Source of the DNA: Cytophagaceae bacterium
GTDB taxonomy: Bacteria; Bacteroidota; Bacteroidia; Cytophagales; Cytophagaceae
DNA length: 64,000 nt
NCBI GenBank assembly: GCA_025454925.1
Contig: JALONM010000032.1
Coordinates: forward strand, 1 to 64,000
Direction of reading: 5' to 3'
In this document: positions 1 through 8,256 of the stretch, piece by piece
Numbering within the stretch: position 1 is the stretch's first letter
How the letters are laid out: every line of letters starts with the position of its first letter
Program-made: the position numbers and the translations under genes
The notes under the pieces: model-generated
What the model was told of the DNA's origin: nothing
The model's input: only the letters and a program-made list of their open reading frames with translations
The model's database searches: none

Positions 1-36
1 ATGCAACGCGAAAACCTGATCAAGGAAGAGTGGGAA
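1..36 (+). repeat. 36-bp direct repeat, copy 1
   Basis: Positions 1-36 match 285-320 at 35 of 36 bases (one T/C difference at position 20). Both copies encode the same peptide start, MQRENL/T-KEEWE, in an open frame. It most likely marks a partial duplication of an Rpn-type gene tail. Confidence 0.8.
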
Positions 37-210
37 GCATTGAAGCGTGATAAAGAAACTGCTGAGTTGAAATTGGAGAAAGCACTGCAAGAGAAAGAGA
101 GAATACTACGGAATTTTATCTCGTATCTTTCTTCTTCAGGGGTTCCAATAGGGGATATTGCTACTCAACTTAACATTCCGGAATCTGAAATACTACGATG
201 GCTGGAATAA
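1..210 (+). CDS. C-terminal part of Rpn-family (PD-(D/E)XK) nuclease, 5' end outside window
   Basis: The 69 residues begin exactly at the window edge, so the real gene probably starts upstream. What is visible is a charged coiled-coil stretch (about residues 1-38) followed by a short helical region with the pattern GVPIGDIATQLNIPESEI, which looks like the small helix-turn-helix-like tail found at the C-terminus of Rpn recombination-promoting nuclease / putative transposase proteins. The nuclease core itself is not in the window, so the family call rests on the tail only. A second copy of its first 12 codons occurs at 285-320 in a related fragment, where the ATG lies inside a longer open frame. 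That supports the idea that this methionine is internal. Confidence 0.45.
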   Translation: MQRENLIKEEWEALKRDKETAELKLEKALQEKERILRNFISYLSSSGVPIGDIATQLNIPESEILRWLE

Positions 211-224
211 ACTAGTCTTCATAG

Positions 225-392
225 CTGAAAAAAGAATCCCATTCTGAGAATTCCGCAGGCATAAGAAAAGAAATCATAGAACAGATGCAACGCGAAAACC
301 TGACCAAGGAAGAGTGGGAACCAATAGCTAAAAATTTAGATAATTATTTAATTCCATTTTTACTCCTCATGAACGGCCTTATATATTACTAA
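225..392 (+). pseudogene. Fragment of a second Rpn-like gene
   Basis: An open frame without its own plausible start runs from just after a TAG at 222-224 to a TAA at 390-392. It reads IRKEIIEQ followed by MQRENLTKEEWE, which nearly repeats the start of the preceding fragment, and then diverges into a short hydrophobic end. It looks like a decayed or rearranged piece of the same Rpn-type family. The function is certainly lost if this is all that remains. It could also be chance read-through around a duplicated segment. Confidence 0.4.
285..320 (+). repeat. 36-bp direct repeat, copy 2
   Basis: Second copy of the repeat at 1-36, inside the Rpn-like fragment. The sequences diverge abruptly after the GAGTGGGAA block, as expected for a rearrangement or duplication breakpoint. 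Confidence 0.8.
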
Positions 393-562
393 ATAGGAGA
401 GTATAAAATTGATACCGACGAAAGCTAATGCAGGTTACCCAAAGTGCCTAACCTCATGTATTCCGGGTTAAATTCTAACTTCAAAACTATTTACAGGGAC
501 CTGCTATTTGTTCAGACTTGATTGCCGTTATCAATAAATCGATTTCAAATAATGCTCAACAT

Positions 563-3500
563 TTAATGTACTTTGTAATGTTGAATGGATTTATAAATGA
601 CTTCCTGGATTGAGGTGCGTACACCCATCCGGATTAATTTATTGTTGGAAACATCTGGATGAATCCGGTTGGATAAAAAGATGTATACCAGGTTATAGTT
701 CGGATCCACCCAGGCGCAGGTGCCTGTAAATCCTGTATGGCCATACGTTGACGAGCTGGCTAAAAAATTGGTAGGACCAAATCCATCGTCCGCAGGTTTA
801 TCCCAGCCCAGGCCCCGGCGATTGGTTTCTGTTTGGCGGGTGGTAAAACGGGTAAGGGTGCCGGGCAAAAGAAAACGATAATTCCCGTAGGCACCTTGTT
901 GCAAATTCATTTGAAATAGAATAGCGAGATCGTGCGCGTTGGAAAAAATTCCGGCGTGCCCGCCTACTCCTCCTAGCAAGGCTGCTCCCGGATCATGCAC
1001 CGTTCCTTGCACCAGTGTTTTACGAAAATATTTGTCGTATTCGGTAGGAGCAATACGACCGGCAGGAACACGACTCAGAGGTGTATACATGGTATTCGTA
1101 AGTCCCAACGGTGAAAAGAAATTATCCTGCATAAAATCTTCTATAGGCTGATTGAGCAGAGTTTCGGCAAGTCGTTTGGCAATATAAAATCCAAGGTCGC
1201 TGTATACATACTCCGGTGTAGTAATTTTCTTTTTCTTTCTGCCTTTGCGATCCAATTCGTACTTAGGTTCATTCAGGGCAGACTCTTTAGTCCATTTCCA
1301 TAAAGAATCCTCAATGCTTGCCAAGCTGTAGAGCCCTGGCACTACTTCATTTGGAAAGGAATCCGAACGGCTGGGACGTAGGAATAAACTATCGTACAGG
1401 CTTCCCCGCATAGTTTTGCGCCAATGTGGCAAAAAGGGCTGCAGTCCGGCCTGGTGCAATAAGATATCTCGAATTACCAGCTCTTCTTTATTTGTACCTA
1501 CCAAATCACTCAAGTAGTAAGAAGCTTTTTTATCTATGTCTAAAAGTCCACGTTCTTCCAAAAACATAATGGCCTGAAGTGTTCCTGCTACTTTGGTAAC
1601 CGAAGCAATATCGTACAATGTATTGGATTGAACCGGTGCCTTGACATCGCCAGACAGTGTGCCGTAATTTTTTTCAAAAACAATGTAGCCATCTTTGGCA
1701 ATGAGCACCTGGCAGCCTGGTGTAGCGCCTTCCCGAACGGTTTTTATACAAATGGAATCTACATAGGAAAGCATTTTGCTATCCATTCCAACATTTTCCG
1801 GCCAGGCATACCCTAACCTTCGAATGGAGAGGTCGCTCGAAATACCTTTGCCTTCCGATAGTTTTGGCCCTGTGGAAACGGGAAGCCTGCCTGTCATAGG
1901 AACCGCACCAAATAAGGCTTGAGCGGCCAAGGACTGGGTTATTTCCAAATCTTCGTAAGCGCAAATAAGGTTGGGAACTTCAGAAAAATATTTTAAGCTA
2001 TATGGGTTTCCAAAAACCACCAACACTGATGGTTTGGCCTGTGTAAGTTGGGTAATAAATTTTTTACTCGATTCAGTAATGCCGAAGGTTCTTGAAAATT
2101 GATTCATGCCATGCAACCCCAAGTATACCACTTCCACTTTTTTCAGGGAATCGAGTAAGCTCAGCCATTCTTTTTCTTCGGCATTTTTAGAAATAAAATA
2201 ACTTTTTACGCGTGTGTATTTTTGGCAAGTTCGGATGAATTCAGTTTCTTTTTCTGTTCCGATCGATACTACCGCAATGCTGGTGGTGTCCAGATGTGCA
2301 GCCGGAACGAGCTTTTGTTGGTTGGATACCAGGGTGAGAGCTGCCGCATAACAGGCTTGCTGCACCGCATGTGCCCGGCTATTGGTAAGATCCTGCTGCA
2401 AGTGCGCGAGTTCAACTGCCTGATACTTCGACAAGCCCATCCAATGTTTGGCTAGCAATATTTTTTTTACTCGACGATTGATTTCCTCCTCGCTGATTTC
2501 TTCTTTTTTTATAGCTTTTTGAATTTTTTGTATCGCCGTAGGGACGTCTTCTGCAAAGAGCAGCACATCGTTTCCTGCTAACAGAGCCAATACATCCACT
2601 TCTCCGGGCTTGTAATAACTGCTCACCCCTTTCATATTCAACGCATCGGTAAATACCAATCCCTGAAAACCTAATTCTTTTCGCAGCAAAGATTGTATGG
2701 CTTTAGGGGAAAGTGTAGTGGCCAGGTTGGCCTGACTTTCGATGGCGGGTACTTGCAAATGCCCTACCATGATGCTACCGATAGAATCTTTGATTAGTCT
2801 TTTAAAAGGAAATAATTCTACCTCGTGAAGTCGCTTTAAATCATGGTTCACAAGTGGCAGGGAATGATGAGAATCCGTTTCGGTATCGCCATGTCCGGGA
2901 AAGTGCTTGGCATTGGCCAGTACATGCTGGCTCTGCATGCCTTTCATATAAGCTACTCCTTTTTCAGCGACATTAAATTTATTTTCTCCAAAAGAGCGAA
3001 TGCCGATGACGGGATTGTTGGGATTGCTGTTGATATCCACCACCGGAGCAAAATTGATGTGCACTCCGAGGCGCTTGCATTGGCGCGCTATTTCCACTCC
3101 CATGGCATACACCACCTGATTATTTTGAATGGCGCCGAGCGTCATTTGCTTAGGATATACCAAGGTACTGTCAAGGCGCATAGAGAGCCCCCATTCGGCA
3201 TCCATTCCAATCATTAGCGGGACCTTGGAAAGGCTTTGGTAATAATTGGTCAGTATAGCCTGCCGTAAAGGGCCACCCTGAAAAAAAATCAAACCTCCCA
3301 AGTGATGTTCTTGAATGAGTTTTTCAATTTCTTTTACATGTTTTTCATCCTTATTGGAATACGCCGCCACCATGAACAACTGGCCCAGGCGCTGCTCCAT
3401 GCTCATTTGCTGAAGAATGCTGTCGGCCCATTGTTCGGGTCCATGCACGGTTTGGGTCGCTGGGGCTGCCACCGCGCTATCTTGTGCAGCGGCTTCCAAG

Positions 3501-3577
3501 CCAAGCAAGAGGCCAGATAAAAGAAGTAGAAATTTGTATTTAAAATGGAACTTAAGCAACAATGTATTATTAATCAA
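563..3577 (-). CDS. GH3 glycoside hydrolase fused to a beta-lactamase-family serine hydrolase
   Basis: This 1004-residue exported protein joins two enzymes. Residues about 15-32 form a signal peptide (KFLLLLSGLLLGLEAAA). Residues about 50-600 are a glycoside hydrolase family 3 module of the NagZ type: the KHFPGHGDT motif lies at about 224-232 and the predicted nucleophile is Asp311 in FTDALNM. Residues about 620-1000 form a class C beta-lactamase/esterase-like domain with the SxxK motif SVTK (Ser659, Lys662), a Y-x-N-like YSD near 790 and an HTG triad near 947. The fusion is common in Bacteroidota, and a role in peptidoglycan recycling or wall-fragment cleavage is inferred. The start is odd: there is no ATG before the signal peptide, so TTG at 3577 or a slightly later TTG (3562 or 3559) must be used. 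A -7-like box at 3583-3590 favours a later TTG. Confidence 0.88.
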   Translation of the reverse strand: MINNTLLLKFHFKYKFLLLLSGLLLGLEAAAQDSAVAAPATQTVHGPEQWADSILQQMSMEQRLGQLFMVAAYSNKDEKHVKEIEKLIQEHHLGGLIFFQGGPLRQAILTNYYQSLSKVPLMIGMDAEWGLSMRLDSTLVYPKQMTLGAIQNNQVVYAMGVEIARQCKRLGVHINFAPVVDINSNPNNPVIGIRSFGENKFNVAEKGVAYMKGMQSQHVLANAKHFPGHGDTETDSHHSLPLVNHDLKRLHEVELFPFKRLIKDSIGSIMVGHLQVPAIESQANLATTLSPKAIQSLLRKELGFQGLVFTDALNMKGVSSYYKPGEVDVLALLAGNDVLLFAEDVPTAIQKIQKAIKKEEISEEEINRRVKKILLAKHWMGLSKYQAVELAHLQQDLTNSRAHAVQQACYAAALTLVSNQQKLVPAAHLDTTSIAVVSIGTEKETEFIRTCQKYTRVKSYFISKNAEEKEWLSLLDSLKKVEVVYLGLHGMNQFSRTFGITESSKKFITQLTQAKPSVLVVFGNPYSLKYFSEVPNLICAYEDLEITQSLAAQALFGAVPMTGRLPVSTGPKLSEGKGISSDLSIRRLGYAWPENVGMDSKMLSYVDSICIKTVREGATPGCQVLIAKDGYIVFEKNYGTLSGDVKAPVQSNTLYDIASVTKVAGTLQAIMFLEERGLLDIDKKASYYLSDLVGTNKEELVIRDILLHQAGLQPFLPHWRKTMRGSLYDSLFLRPSRSDSFPNEVVPGLYSLASIEDSLWKWTKESALNEPKYELDRKGRKKKKITTPEYVYSDLGFYIAKRLAETLLNQPIEDFMQDNFFSPLGLTNTMYTPLSRVPAGRIAPTEYDKYFRKTLVQGTVHDPGAALLGGVGGHAGIFSNAHDLAILFQMNLQQGAYGNYRFLLPGTLTRFTTRQTETNRRGLGWDKPADDGFGPTNFLASSSTYGHTGFTGTCAWVDPNYNLVYIFLSNRIHPDVSNNKLIRMGVRTSIQEVIYKSIQHYKVH

Positions 3578-3582
3578 TTGTT

Positions 3583-3590
3583 CAAATATA
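3583..3590 (-). promoter_or_regulatory. Possible -7 box for the GH3-beta-lactamase gene
   Basis: Read on the minus strand this is TATATTTG, an exact TAnnTTTG match. A TTG lies 16 nt further upstream (3607-3609), slightly closer than the usual -33 spacing. It sits only about 6 nt before the annotated TTG start, implying a very short leader or a downstream start. Confidence 0.35.
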
Positions 3591-3727
3591 AAGAAAATGG
3601 TTTATACAACGATGTGTCTTGTGGAAAACAAGCAAGTACTTATACGATTTTTAGGAATTGGGTTTCCTAATGGCCACAGCACAGGGTAATGTGGATTATA
3701 TATTCACTGATCGAACTGAAATATTTC

Positions 3728-3735
3728 TATTTTTG
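3728..3735 (+). promoter_or_regulatory. Possible -7 box for mutL operon
   Basis: TATTTTTG matches the Bacteroidota -7 consensus TAnnTTTG and lies 17 nt before the mutL ATG. No clear TTG was found at the -33 position. Confidence 0.4.
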
Positions 3736-3752
3736 TCTTCAATTTTTGAGGT

Positions 3753-5564
3753 ATGTCAGATATCATACAACTGTTACCGGAGAACATAGCCAATCAGATT
3801 GCTGCTGGAGAGGTGGTACAACGCCCCGCTTCGGTAGTAAAAGAACTGATGGAAAATTCCATTGATGCCGGGGCAGATAAAATCAGCCTGATCGTAAAAG
3901 ACGCAGGTAAGCTGCTTGTTCAGGTGATCGATAATGGCAAAGGTATGTCGGAACGTGATGCTCGGATGTGTTTTGAACGGCATGCTACTTCTAAAATAAA
4001 GCAGTCGGGAGATTTATTTAAACTCCACACCTACGGATTCCGTGGAGAGGCCATGGCCTCTATAGCGGCGGTGGCGCAAGTAGAGTTGCGCAGCAAAAGG
4101 GAAGAAGACGAATGGGGCACCGCCATACGCATGGATGGCTCTGAATTAAAAGCGCAGGAACCGGTGGCTTGCGACAAAGGAACTTCCATTGCCGTGCGCA
4201 ATCTCTTTTACAATGTGCCTGCGCGTCGTAATTTTCTTAAATCGAATTCGGTAGAATTACGGCACATCTTCGATGAGTTTCATCGTATTGCGCTTGCTTA
4301 TCCTGCCGTGGCTATGTCCTTGCACCAAAATGATCTCGAAGTATATAATCTACCTAAAGAAAAGTTGGCCCAACGAGTTGTCAATATTTTTGGTAAATCT
4401 TACCAGGGGCAACTGATCTCTTGCTCGGAAGACACAGACGTATTAAAAATACAAGGATATATTGGCAAACCGGAATTTGCCAAAAAATCGAGGGGAGAGC
4501 AATTTTTCTTTGTGAATGGCCGCTATATCCGCAGCAATTACCTGCATCATGCGGTTTCATTTGCTTACGGTGAATTGCTGGGGGATGATAATTATCCGTT
4601 TTATGTTTTGTTTTTGACAGTAGATCCTGCAAAGATTGATGTTAACGTGCATCCCACTAAAACTGAAATAAAATTTGAGGACGAAAAAACCCTCTACCAT
4701 ATTCTAAGAGCCACGGTAAAAAAAGCCTTAGCTACGCATAACATTATTCCCGCCATCGACTACGACCTGAATGTCAATTTTGGCATATCTCCCTCTGAAA
4801 TGACTCAGGGTACGAATTTTGATCTAGGTAATGGTGGAAACACATTTCAAAAGAAAAAAAATAATCAGGACTGGCAATCTTTATTAGAAGGATTCAGGAA
4901 TACCAGTCCAAGGGAAGAGCCCTCTATGGAAACATTAAAATTTGAGAGTAAGATAAACGACGGAAACAACGAGCGCTTGAATAAGGATCTTCTTTACTCC
5001 GATAATACCACTACATTTCAGTTGCATCAACGGTATATAGTAACCCAAATAAAGTCCGGCATGGCTTTAATAGATCAGCAGGCAGCTCATGAGCGCATCT
5101 TGTATGAGAAATACCTGAACATGCTGCAGAACAAATACGTGGCTTCACAACAATTTCTATTCCCTCAATCCATTGAATTAAATGCCTCTGATTTTGAATT
5201 GGTGATGGAAATGGAAGAAGAAATCAAGGCACTGGGATTCGTATTTAATGTGTTTGGCAAAAACACCATTGTAGTAAATGGAATTCCGGCAGATTTGCCT
5301 AAAAACAGTGATAAAAATGTTTTTGAGAATCTGATTGAAGAATACAAACGCAATCAGTCAGAACTTCAATTGAACAGACACGAGAATTTGGCCTTGTCCA
5401 TTGCCCGTAAATCTGCCATTAAGGCAGGAACCAAATTAACGCTTACCGAGATGAACTCTCTGATTGACCAATTGTTTGCATGCAAAGTACCCAACTATGC
5501 TCCGGGCGGTAATCAAACGGTAATTTTGTTGAGTATGGAAAAAATAGCCCAGCTGTTTAATTAA
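3753..5564 (+). CDS. mutL: DNA mismatch repair protein MutL
   Basis: MutL couples mismatch recognition by MutS to strand incision or excision. The N-terminal GHKL ATPase is clear: ENSIDAGAD (34-42), DNGKGM (60-65) and GFRGEA (95-100). The C-terminal dimerisation domain carries [12 protein letters not shown] starting at Asp441, a variant of the MutL endonuclease motif DQHA-x2-E-x4-E with His replaced by Gln. The later ARKSAIKAG block is present, but the CPxGRP zinc-site motif is degenerate (APGGNQT). The C-terminal nuclease may therefore be intact but altered. The length (603 residues) is normal. It heads a tight operon with two rhomboid proteases and an enoyl-CoA hydratase (gaps of 3-5 nt). 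Confidence 0.96.
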   Translation: MSDIIQLLPENIANQIAAGEVVQRPASVVKELMENSIDAGADKISLIVKDAGKLLVQVIDNGKGMSERDARMCFERHATSKIKQSGDLFKLHTYGFRGEAMASIAAVAQVELRSKREEDEWGTAIRMDGSELKAQEPVACDKGTSIAVRNLFYNVPARRNFLKSNSVELRHIFDEFHRIALAYPAVAMSLHQNDLEVYNLPKEKLAQRVVNIFGKSYQGQLISCSEDTDVLKIQGYIGKPEFAKKSRGEQFFFVNGRYIRSNYLHHAVSFAYGELLGDDNYPFYVLFLTVDPAKIDVNVHPTKTEIKFEDEKTLYHILRATVKKALATHNIIPAIDYDLNVNFGISPSEMTQGTNFDLGNGGNTFQKKKNNQDWQSLLEGFRNTSPREEPSMETLKFESKINDGNNERLNKDLLYSDNTTTFQLHQRYIVTQIKSGMALIDQQAAHERILYEKYLNMLQNKYVASQQFLFPQSIELNASDFELVMEMEEEIKALGFVFNVFGKNTIVVNGIPADLPKNSDKNVFENLIEEYKRNQSELQLNRHENLALSIARKSAIKAGTKLTLTEMNSLIDQLFACKVPNYAPGGNQTVILLSMEKIAQLFN

Positions 5565-5569
5565 AATCT

Positions 5570-6361
5570 ATGCAGTTTCCTCCGCTTACTCCAATAGTTC
5601 GAAATCTCATACTGATCCATGTGGGTTTGTATATGGCGGAGCATTTGCTCCACTTGCCACTGCACGATTGGATGGCACTGAAATTTGTAGGAGCAGAAAC
5701 ATTTTTGCCCACTCAGTTTTTCAGCTACATGTTTTTGCATGCTAACCTGGGGCATTTGTTTTCCAACATGTTGGGTTTATTCTTTCTGGGAACATTTCTA
5801 GAAATGATTTGGGGCCCCAAACGATTTCTTACATTTTACCTCATCACGGGTATTGGCGCAGGTATCGTGTATTCCATTGTTCGATACATCGAAATCTACC
5901 AGATCGCCGAAGCGTTGCAACGTTTCCTGAGCGAACCCAGTTATGAGTATTTACTTGGCTTCGAGCGGAAAATAGCGGTTAACTTACCCTTGGAATATCA
6001 AATCTCCATACAAGAACTGGAGGGGGCCAACGGGACGATTTACCTCCAACAATATGGAGCCTGGGCAGAAGGTACTTACCAAGCGGTAGTAAACACAGGT
6101 TGTGTGGGAGCATCGGGCTGTATTTTTGGAATTCTGGCTGGCCTGGCTCTGGTTATGCCCGACCGGGAAATTCTTATTTTCCCCATTCCATTTCCAATAA
6201 AAATGAAATATTTCGCTATTTTTTATTTTTTGATAGAACTAAAGTCTGGCGTTATACGTGTACCTGGAGACAATGTGGCGCATTATGCACACCTTGGTGG
6301 GGCATTGGTAGCTTTCCTATACTTGCGCTATTGGGAAAGAATCAGAAAATTGTTTTCTTAG
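5570..6361 (+). CDS. Rhomboid family intramembrane serine protease (first of a tandem pair)
   Basis: Rhomboids cleave transmembrane substrates inside the lipid bilayer. This 263-residue protein has the catalytic GASG motif with Ser182 and the partner His241 in AHYAHLGG, with several hydrophobic helices around them. Between the early helices and the Ser helix is an unusually long soluble insertion of about 60-70 residues (around residues 105-175), which is not part of the minimal rhomboid fold. The gene starts 5 nt after mutL and ends 4 nt before a second rhomboid gene, so co-transcription is likely. The substrate cannot be inferred. Confidence 0.9.
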   Translation: MQFPPLTPIVRNLILIHVGLYMAEHLLHLPLHDWMALKFVGAETFLPTQFFSYMFLHANLGHLFSNMLGLFFLGTFLEMIWGPKRFLTFYLITGIGAGIVYSIVRYIEIYQIAEALQRFLSEPSYEYLLGFERKIAVNLPLEYQISIQELEGANGTIYLQQYGAWAEGTYQAVVNTGCVGASGCIFGILAGLALVMPDREILIFPIPFPIKMKYFAIFYFLIELKSGVIRVPGDNVAHYAHLGGALVAFLYLRYWERIRKLFS

Positions 6362-6365
6362 AATC

Positions 6366-7235
6366 ATGTTTCAAAGCATTTGGGCCGATATAAAGTTTGA
6401 ATATTCGAAAAAGGGGAATTACCTCATTCGCCTGATTCTAATCAATATTGCAGTGTTTCTTTTTTTAAGCATCTGCTGGTTTGTTAGCCGTTTTGCTTCT
6501 TTCGACATTTTTTCCTGGTTGCTGCATTGGGTGTTTTCCATGCCAACTCCAATGCCGGAGTTGATGTATCGACCCTGGACTTTTGTCATCACTTTCTTCA
6601 CGCATTATGATTTTTTTCACATCCTTACCAATATGCTCGGCTTATATTGGTTTGGCCGCATTGTAGAGGATTTGGTGGGAAATAAAAAACTGCTGGCCTT
6701 ATACCTATTGGGTGGACTTGCTTCTTCCCTGCTGGTGATCGCCTTGTATAACACCGTTCCTTATTTTGTAAATATGCCTTCTACTGTAGTAGGGGCCTCC
6801 GGAGCTGTGTTTGCAATCGCGGTGGCCGCCGCTACGCTGGCCCCTAACTATTCTTTGTACCTGATGTTGATTGGACCAGTCCGCATCAAATACATCGTAG
6901 CAGTTTATATTTTTCTTTCGCTGTTGGGCATTGCAGGATCCAATGCTGGTGGTAATGTAGCCCACTTGGGTGGTACCTTGTTCGGTTTTTTCTACGTGGC
7001 CATGTTGCGCAACGGCAACGATTTGGGAAAACCCGTGTATTGGATCATGTCCTGGTGGGAACCAAAACCTAAAATGAAAACAACCTATCGTAACAAAAAT
7101 ACGATTAAGTATACGAATGAATCTCCAGACCAGGACGAAATAGACAGAATCTTGGATAAGATTAACAGATCGGGTTATGAAAGCCTAAGCAAAGAGGAAA
7201 AACAAAAATTATTCAAAGCCAGTCAAAATCAATAA
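6366..7235 (+). CDS. Rhomboid family intramembrane serine protease (second of a tandem pair)
   Basis: A 289-residue rhomboid with Ser145 in GASG and His200 in VAHLGG, spread over about six transmembrane helices. After the membrane core comes a cytosolic basic/charged tail of about 65 residues ending in a helical segment (about 255-285, DEIDRILDKINRSGYESLSK), which resembles the C-terminal helix appended to many Bacteroidota rhomboids. It differs from its upstream neighbour in lacking the large loop insertion, so the two probably diverged in substrate choice after an old duplication. It lies in the mutL operon. Confidence 0.9.
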   Translation: MFQSIWADIKFEYSKKGNYLIRLILINIAVFLFLSICWFVSRFASFDIFSWLLHWVFSMPTPMPELMYRPWTFVITFFTHYDFFHILTNMLGLYWFGRIVEDLVGNKKLLALYLLGGLASSLLVIALYNTVPYFVNMPSTVVGASGAVFAIAVAAATLAPNYSLYLMLIGPVRIKYIVAVYIFLSLLGIAGSNAGGNVAHLGGTLFGFFYVAMLRNGNDLGKPVYWIMSWWEPKPKMKTTYRNKNTIKYTNESPDQDEIDRILDKINRSGYESLSKEEKQKLFKASQNQ

Positions 7236-7238
7236 TTC

Positions 7239-8021
7239 ATGTCTCAGTACCAATTCCTTCTATGGGAAGTAAAAGGTGGTATCGCTTACCTTACCATCAA
7301 CCGACCCGACAAGTTAAATGCTCTTAACTTTGCTTTGCTCGACGAACTCCGTGATGCAGTGCGCACGATCTACGACGATGAATCGGTGAAAGCAGCCATC
7401 TTGCGCGGAGCAGGGGATAAGGCTTTTGTTGCCGGGGCAGATATTGCTGAATTCATAAAGGTCAATGAATTTAATGGTCGAAAAATTGCTGAAAACGGAC
7501 AGGAAATTATGACCATGATTGAAAATTGTCCTAAGCCGATACTTGCAGCCATAAACGGATTTGCCTTGGGCGGAGGCTGCGAATTGGCGCTGGCTTGCCA
7601 TATCCGTGTGGCCTCTACCAATGCCAAACTAGGCTTGCCGGAAGTGACCTTGGGCATCATTCCCGGATACGGAGGCACTCAGCGTCTTACTCATCTGGTT
7701 GGGAAAGGCAGAGCGTTTGAACTCATTATGACCGGAGATATGATTAGTGCCGAAGAAGCATGGCGCATGGGAATTGTGAACCATATTACTGAACCAGGAG
7801 CTACGGTAAGCAAATGCGAAGAAATATTGTCCAAAATTCTGATGCGTGCTCCTGTGGCCATTGGTCAGGTGGTAGAAACGGTGAATGCCGCTTTTAATGA
7901 AACCAAAGATGGATTTCAGGTAGAAGCCAATTCTTTCGCCATTTGTGCGCATACACACGATTTCAAAGAAGGTACTCAAGCATTTTTAGAAAAAAGAAAG
8001 CCTCAGTTCAACGGAAAATAA
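7239..8021 (+). CDS. Enoyl-CoA hydratase/isomerase (crotonase) family protein
   Basis: This 260-residue crotonase-fold enzyme hydrates enoyl-CoA thioesters in fatty-acid or amino-acid breakdown. The oxyanion-hole segment AGADIAEF is at 65-72. The two catalytic glutamates of true hydratases are both present: Glu115 in GGGCEL and Glu135 in LGLPEVTLG. The sequence is full length and ends in a typical helical region. It is the last gene of the mutL-rhomboid operon (3-nt gap); no metabolic partner lies next to it, so the exact substrate (short-chain enoyl-CoA or 3-hydroxybutyryl-CoA) remains open. Confidence 0.92.
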   Translation: MSQYQFLLWEVKGGIAYLTINRPDKLNALNFALLDELRDAVRTIYDDESVKAAILRGAGDKAFVAGADIAEFIKVNEFNGRKIAENGQEIMTMIENCPKPILAAINGFALGGGCELALACHIRVASTNAKLGLPEVTLGIIPGYGGTQRLTHLVGKGRAFELIMTGDMISAEEAWRMGIVNHITEPGATVSKCEEILSKILMRAPVAIGQVVETVNAAFNETKDGFQVEANSFAICAHTHDFKEGTQAFLEKRKPQFNGK

Positions 8022-8076
8022 TGCCGGTCACCAGTAGGGTTTCTTTTATATAGAGTTTTTAATTCATCCAGAAGCG

Positions 8077-8175
8077 CCTTACTATTTTGGCTGATGGGTA
8101 ATATCTTTTTTGGGTTTCCCCCCAAGTTTTGAGAAACGTTCGTGGACTAACGCGTTTCTGAATTAAATAGTAAGG
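8077..8175. other. Structured intergenic element with nested inverted repeats
   Basis: A perfect 11-nt inverted repeat (8077-8087 CCTTACTATTT, 8165-8175 AAATAGTAAGG) encloses a TTGGG/CCCAA hairpin near 8110-8124 and an AGAAACG (8132-8138) / CGTTTCT (8153-8159) stem. There is no poly-T tail after the outer arm, so this is not a simple terminator. It could be a small RNA, a leader of the flippase gene at 8257, or a MITE-like insertion. No coding potential was seen. Confidence 0.45.
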
Positions 8176-8256
8176 TCAGGTTCGGTTGCATAGTGCGTAT
8201 TCGGTAAAAAGGGATTGCCGGGTACTCCATCGGAATACTAAGGAATAAAATTGTAC

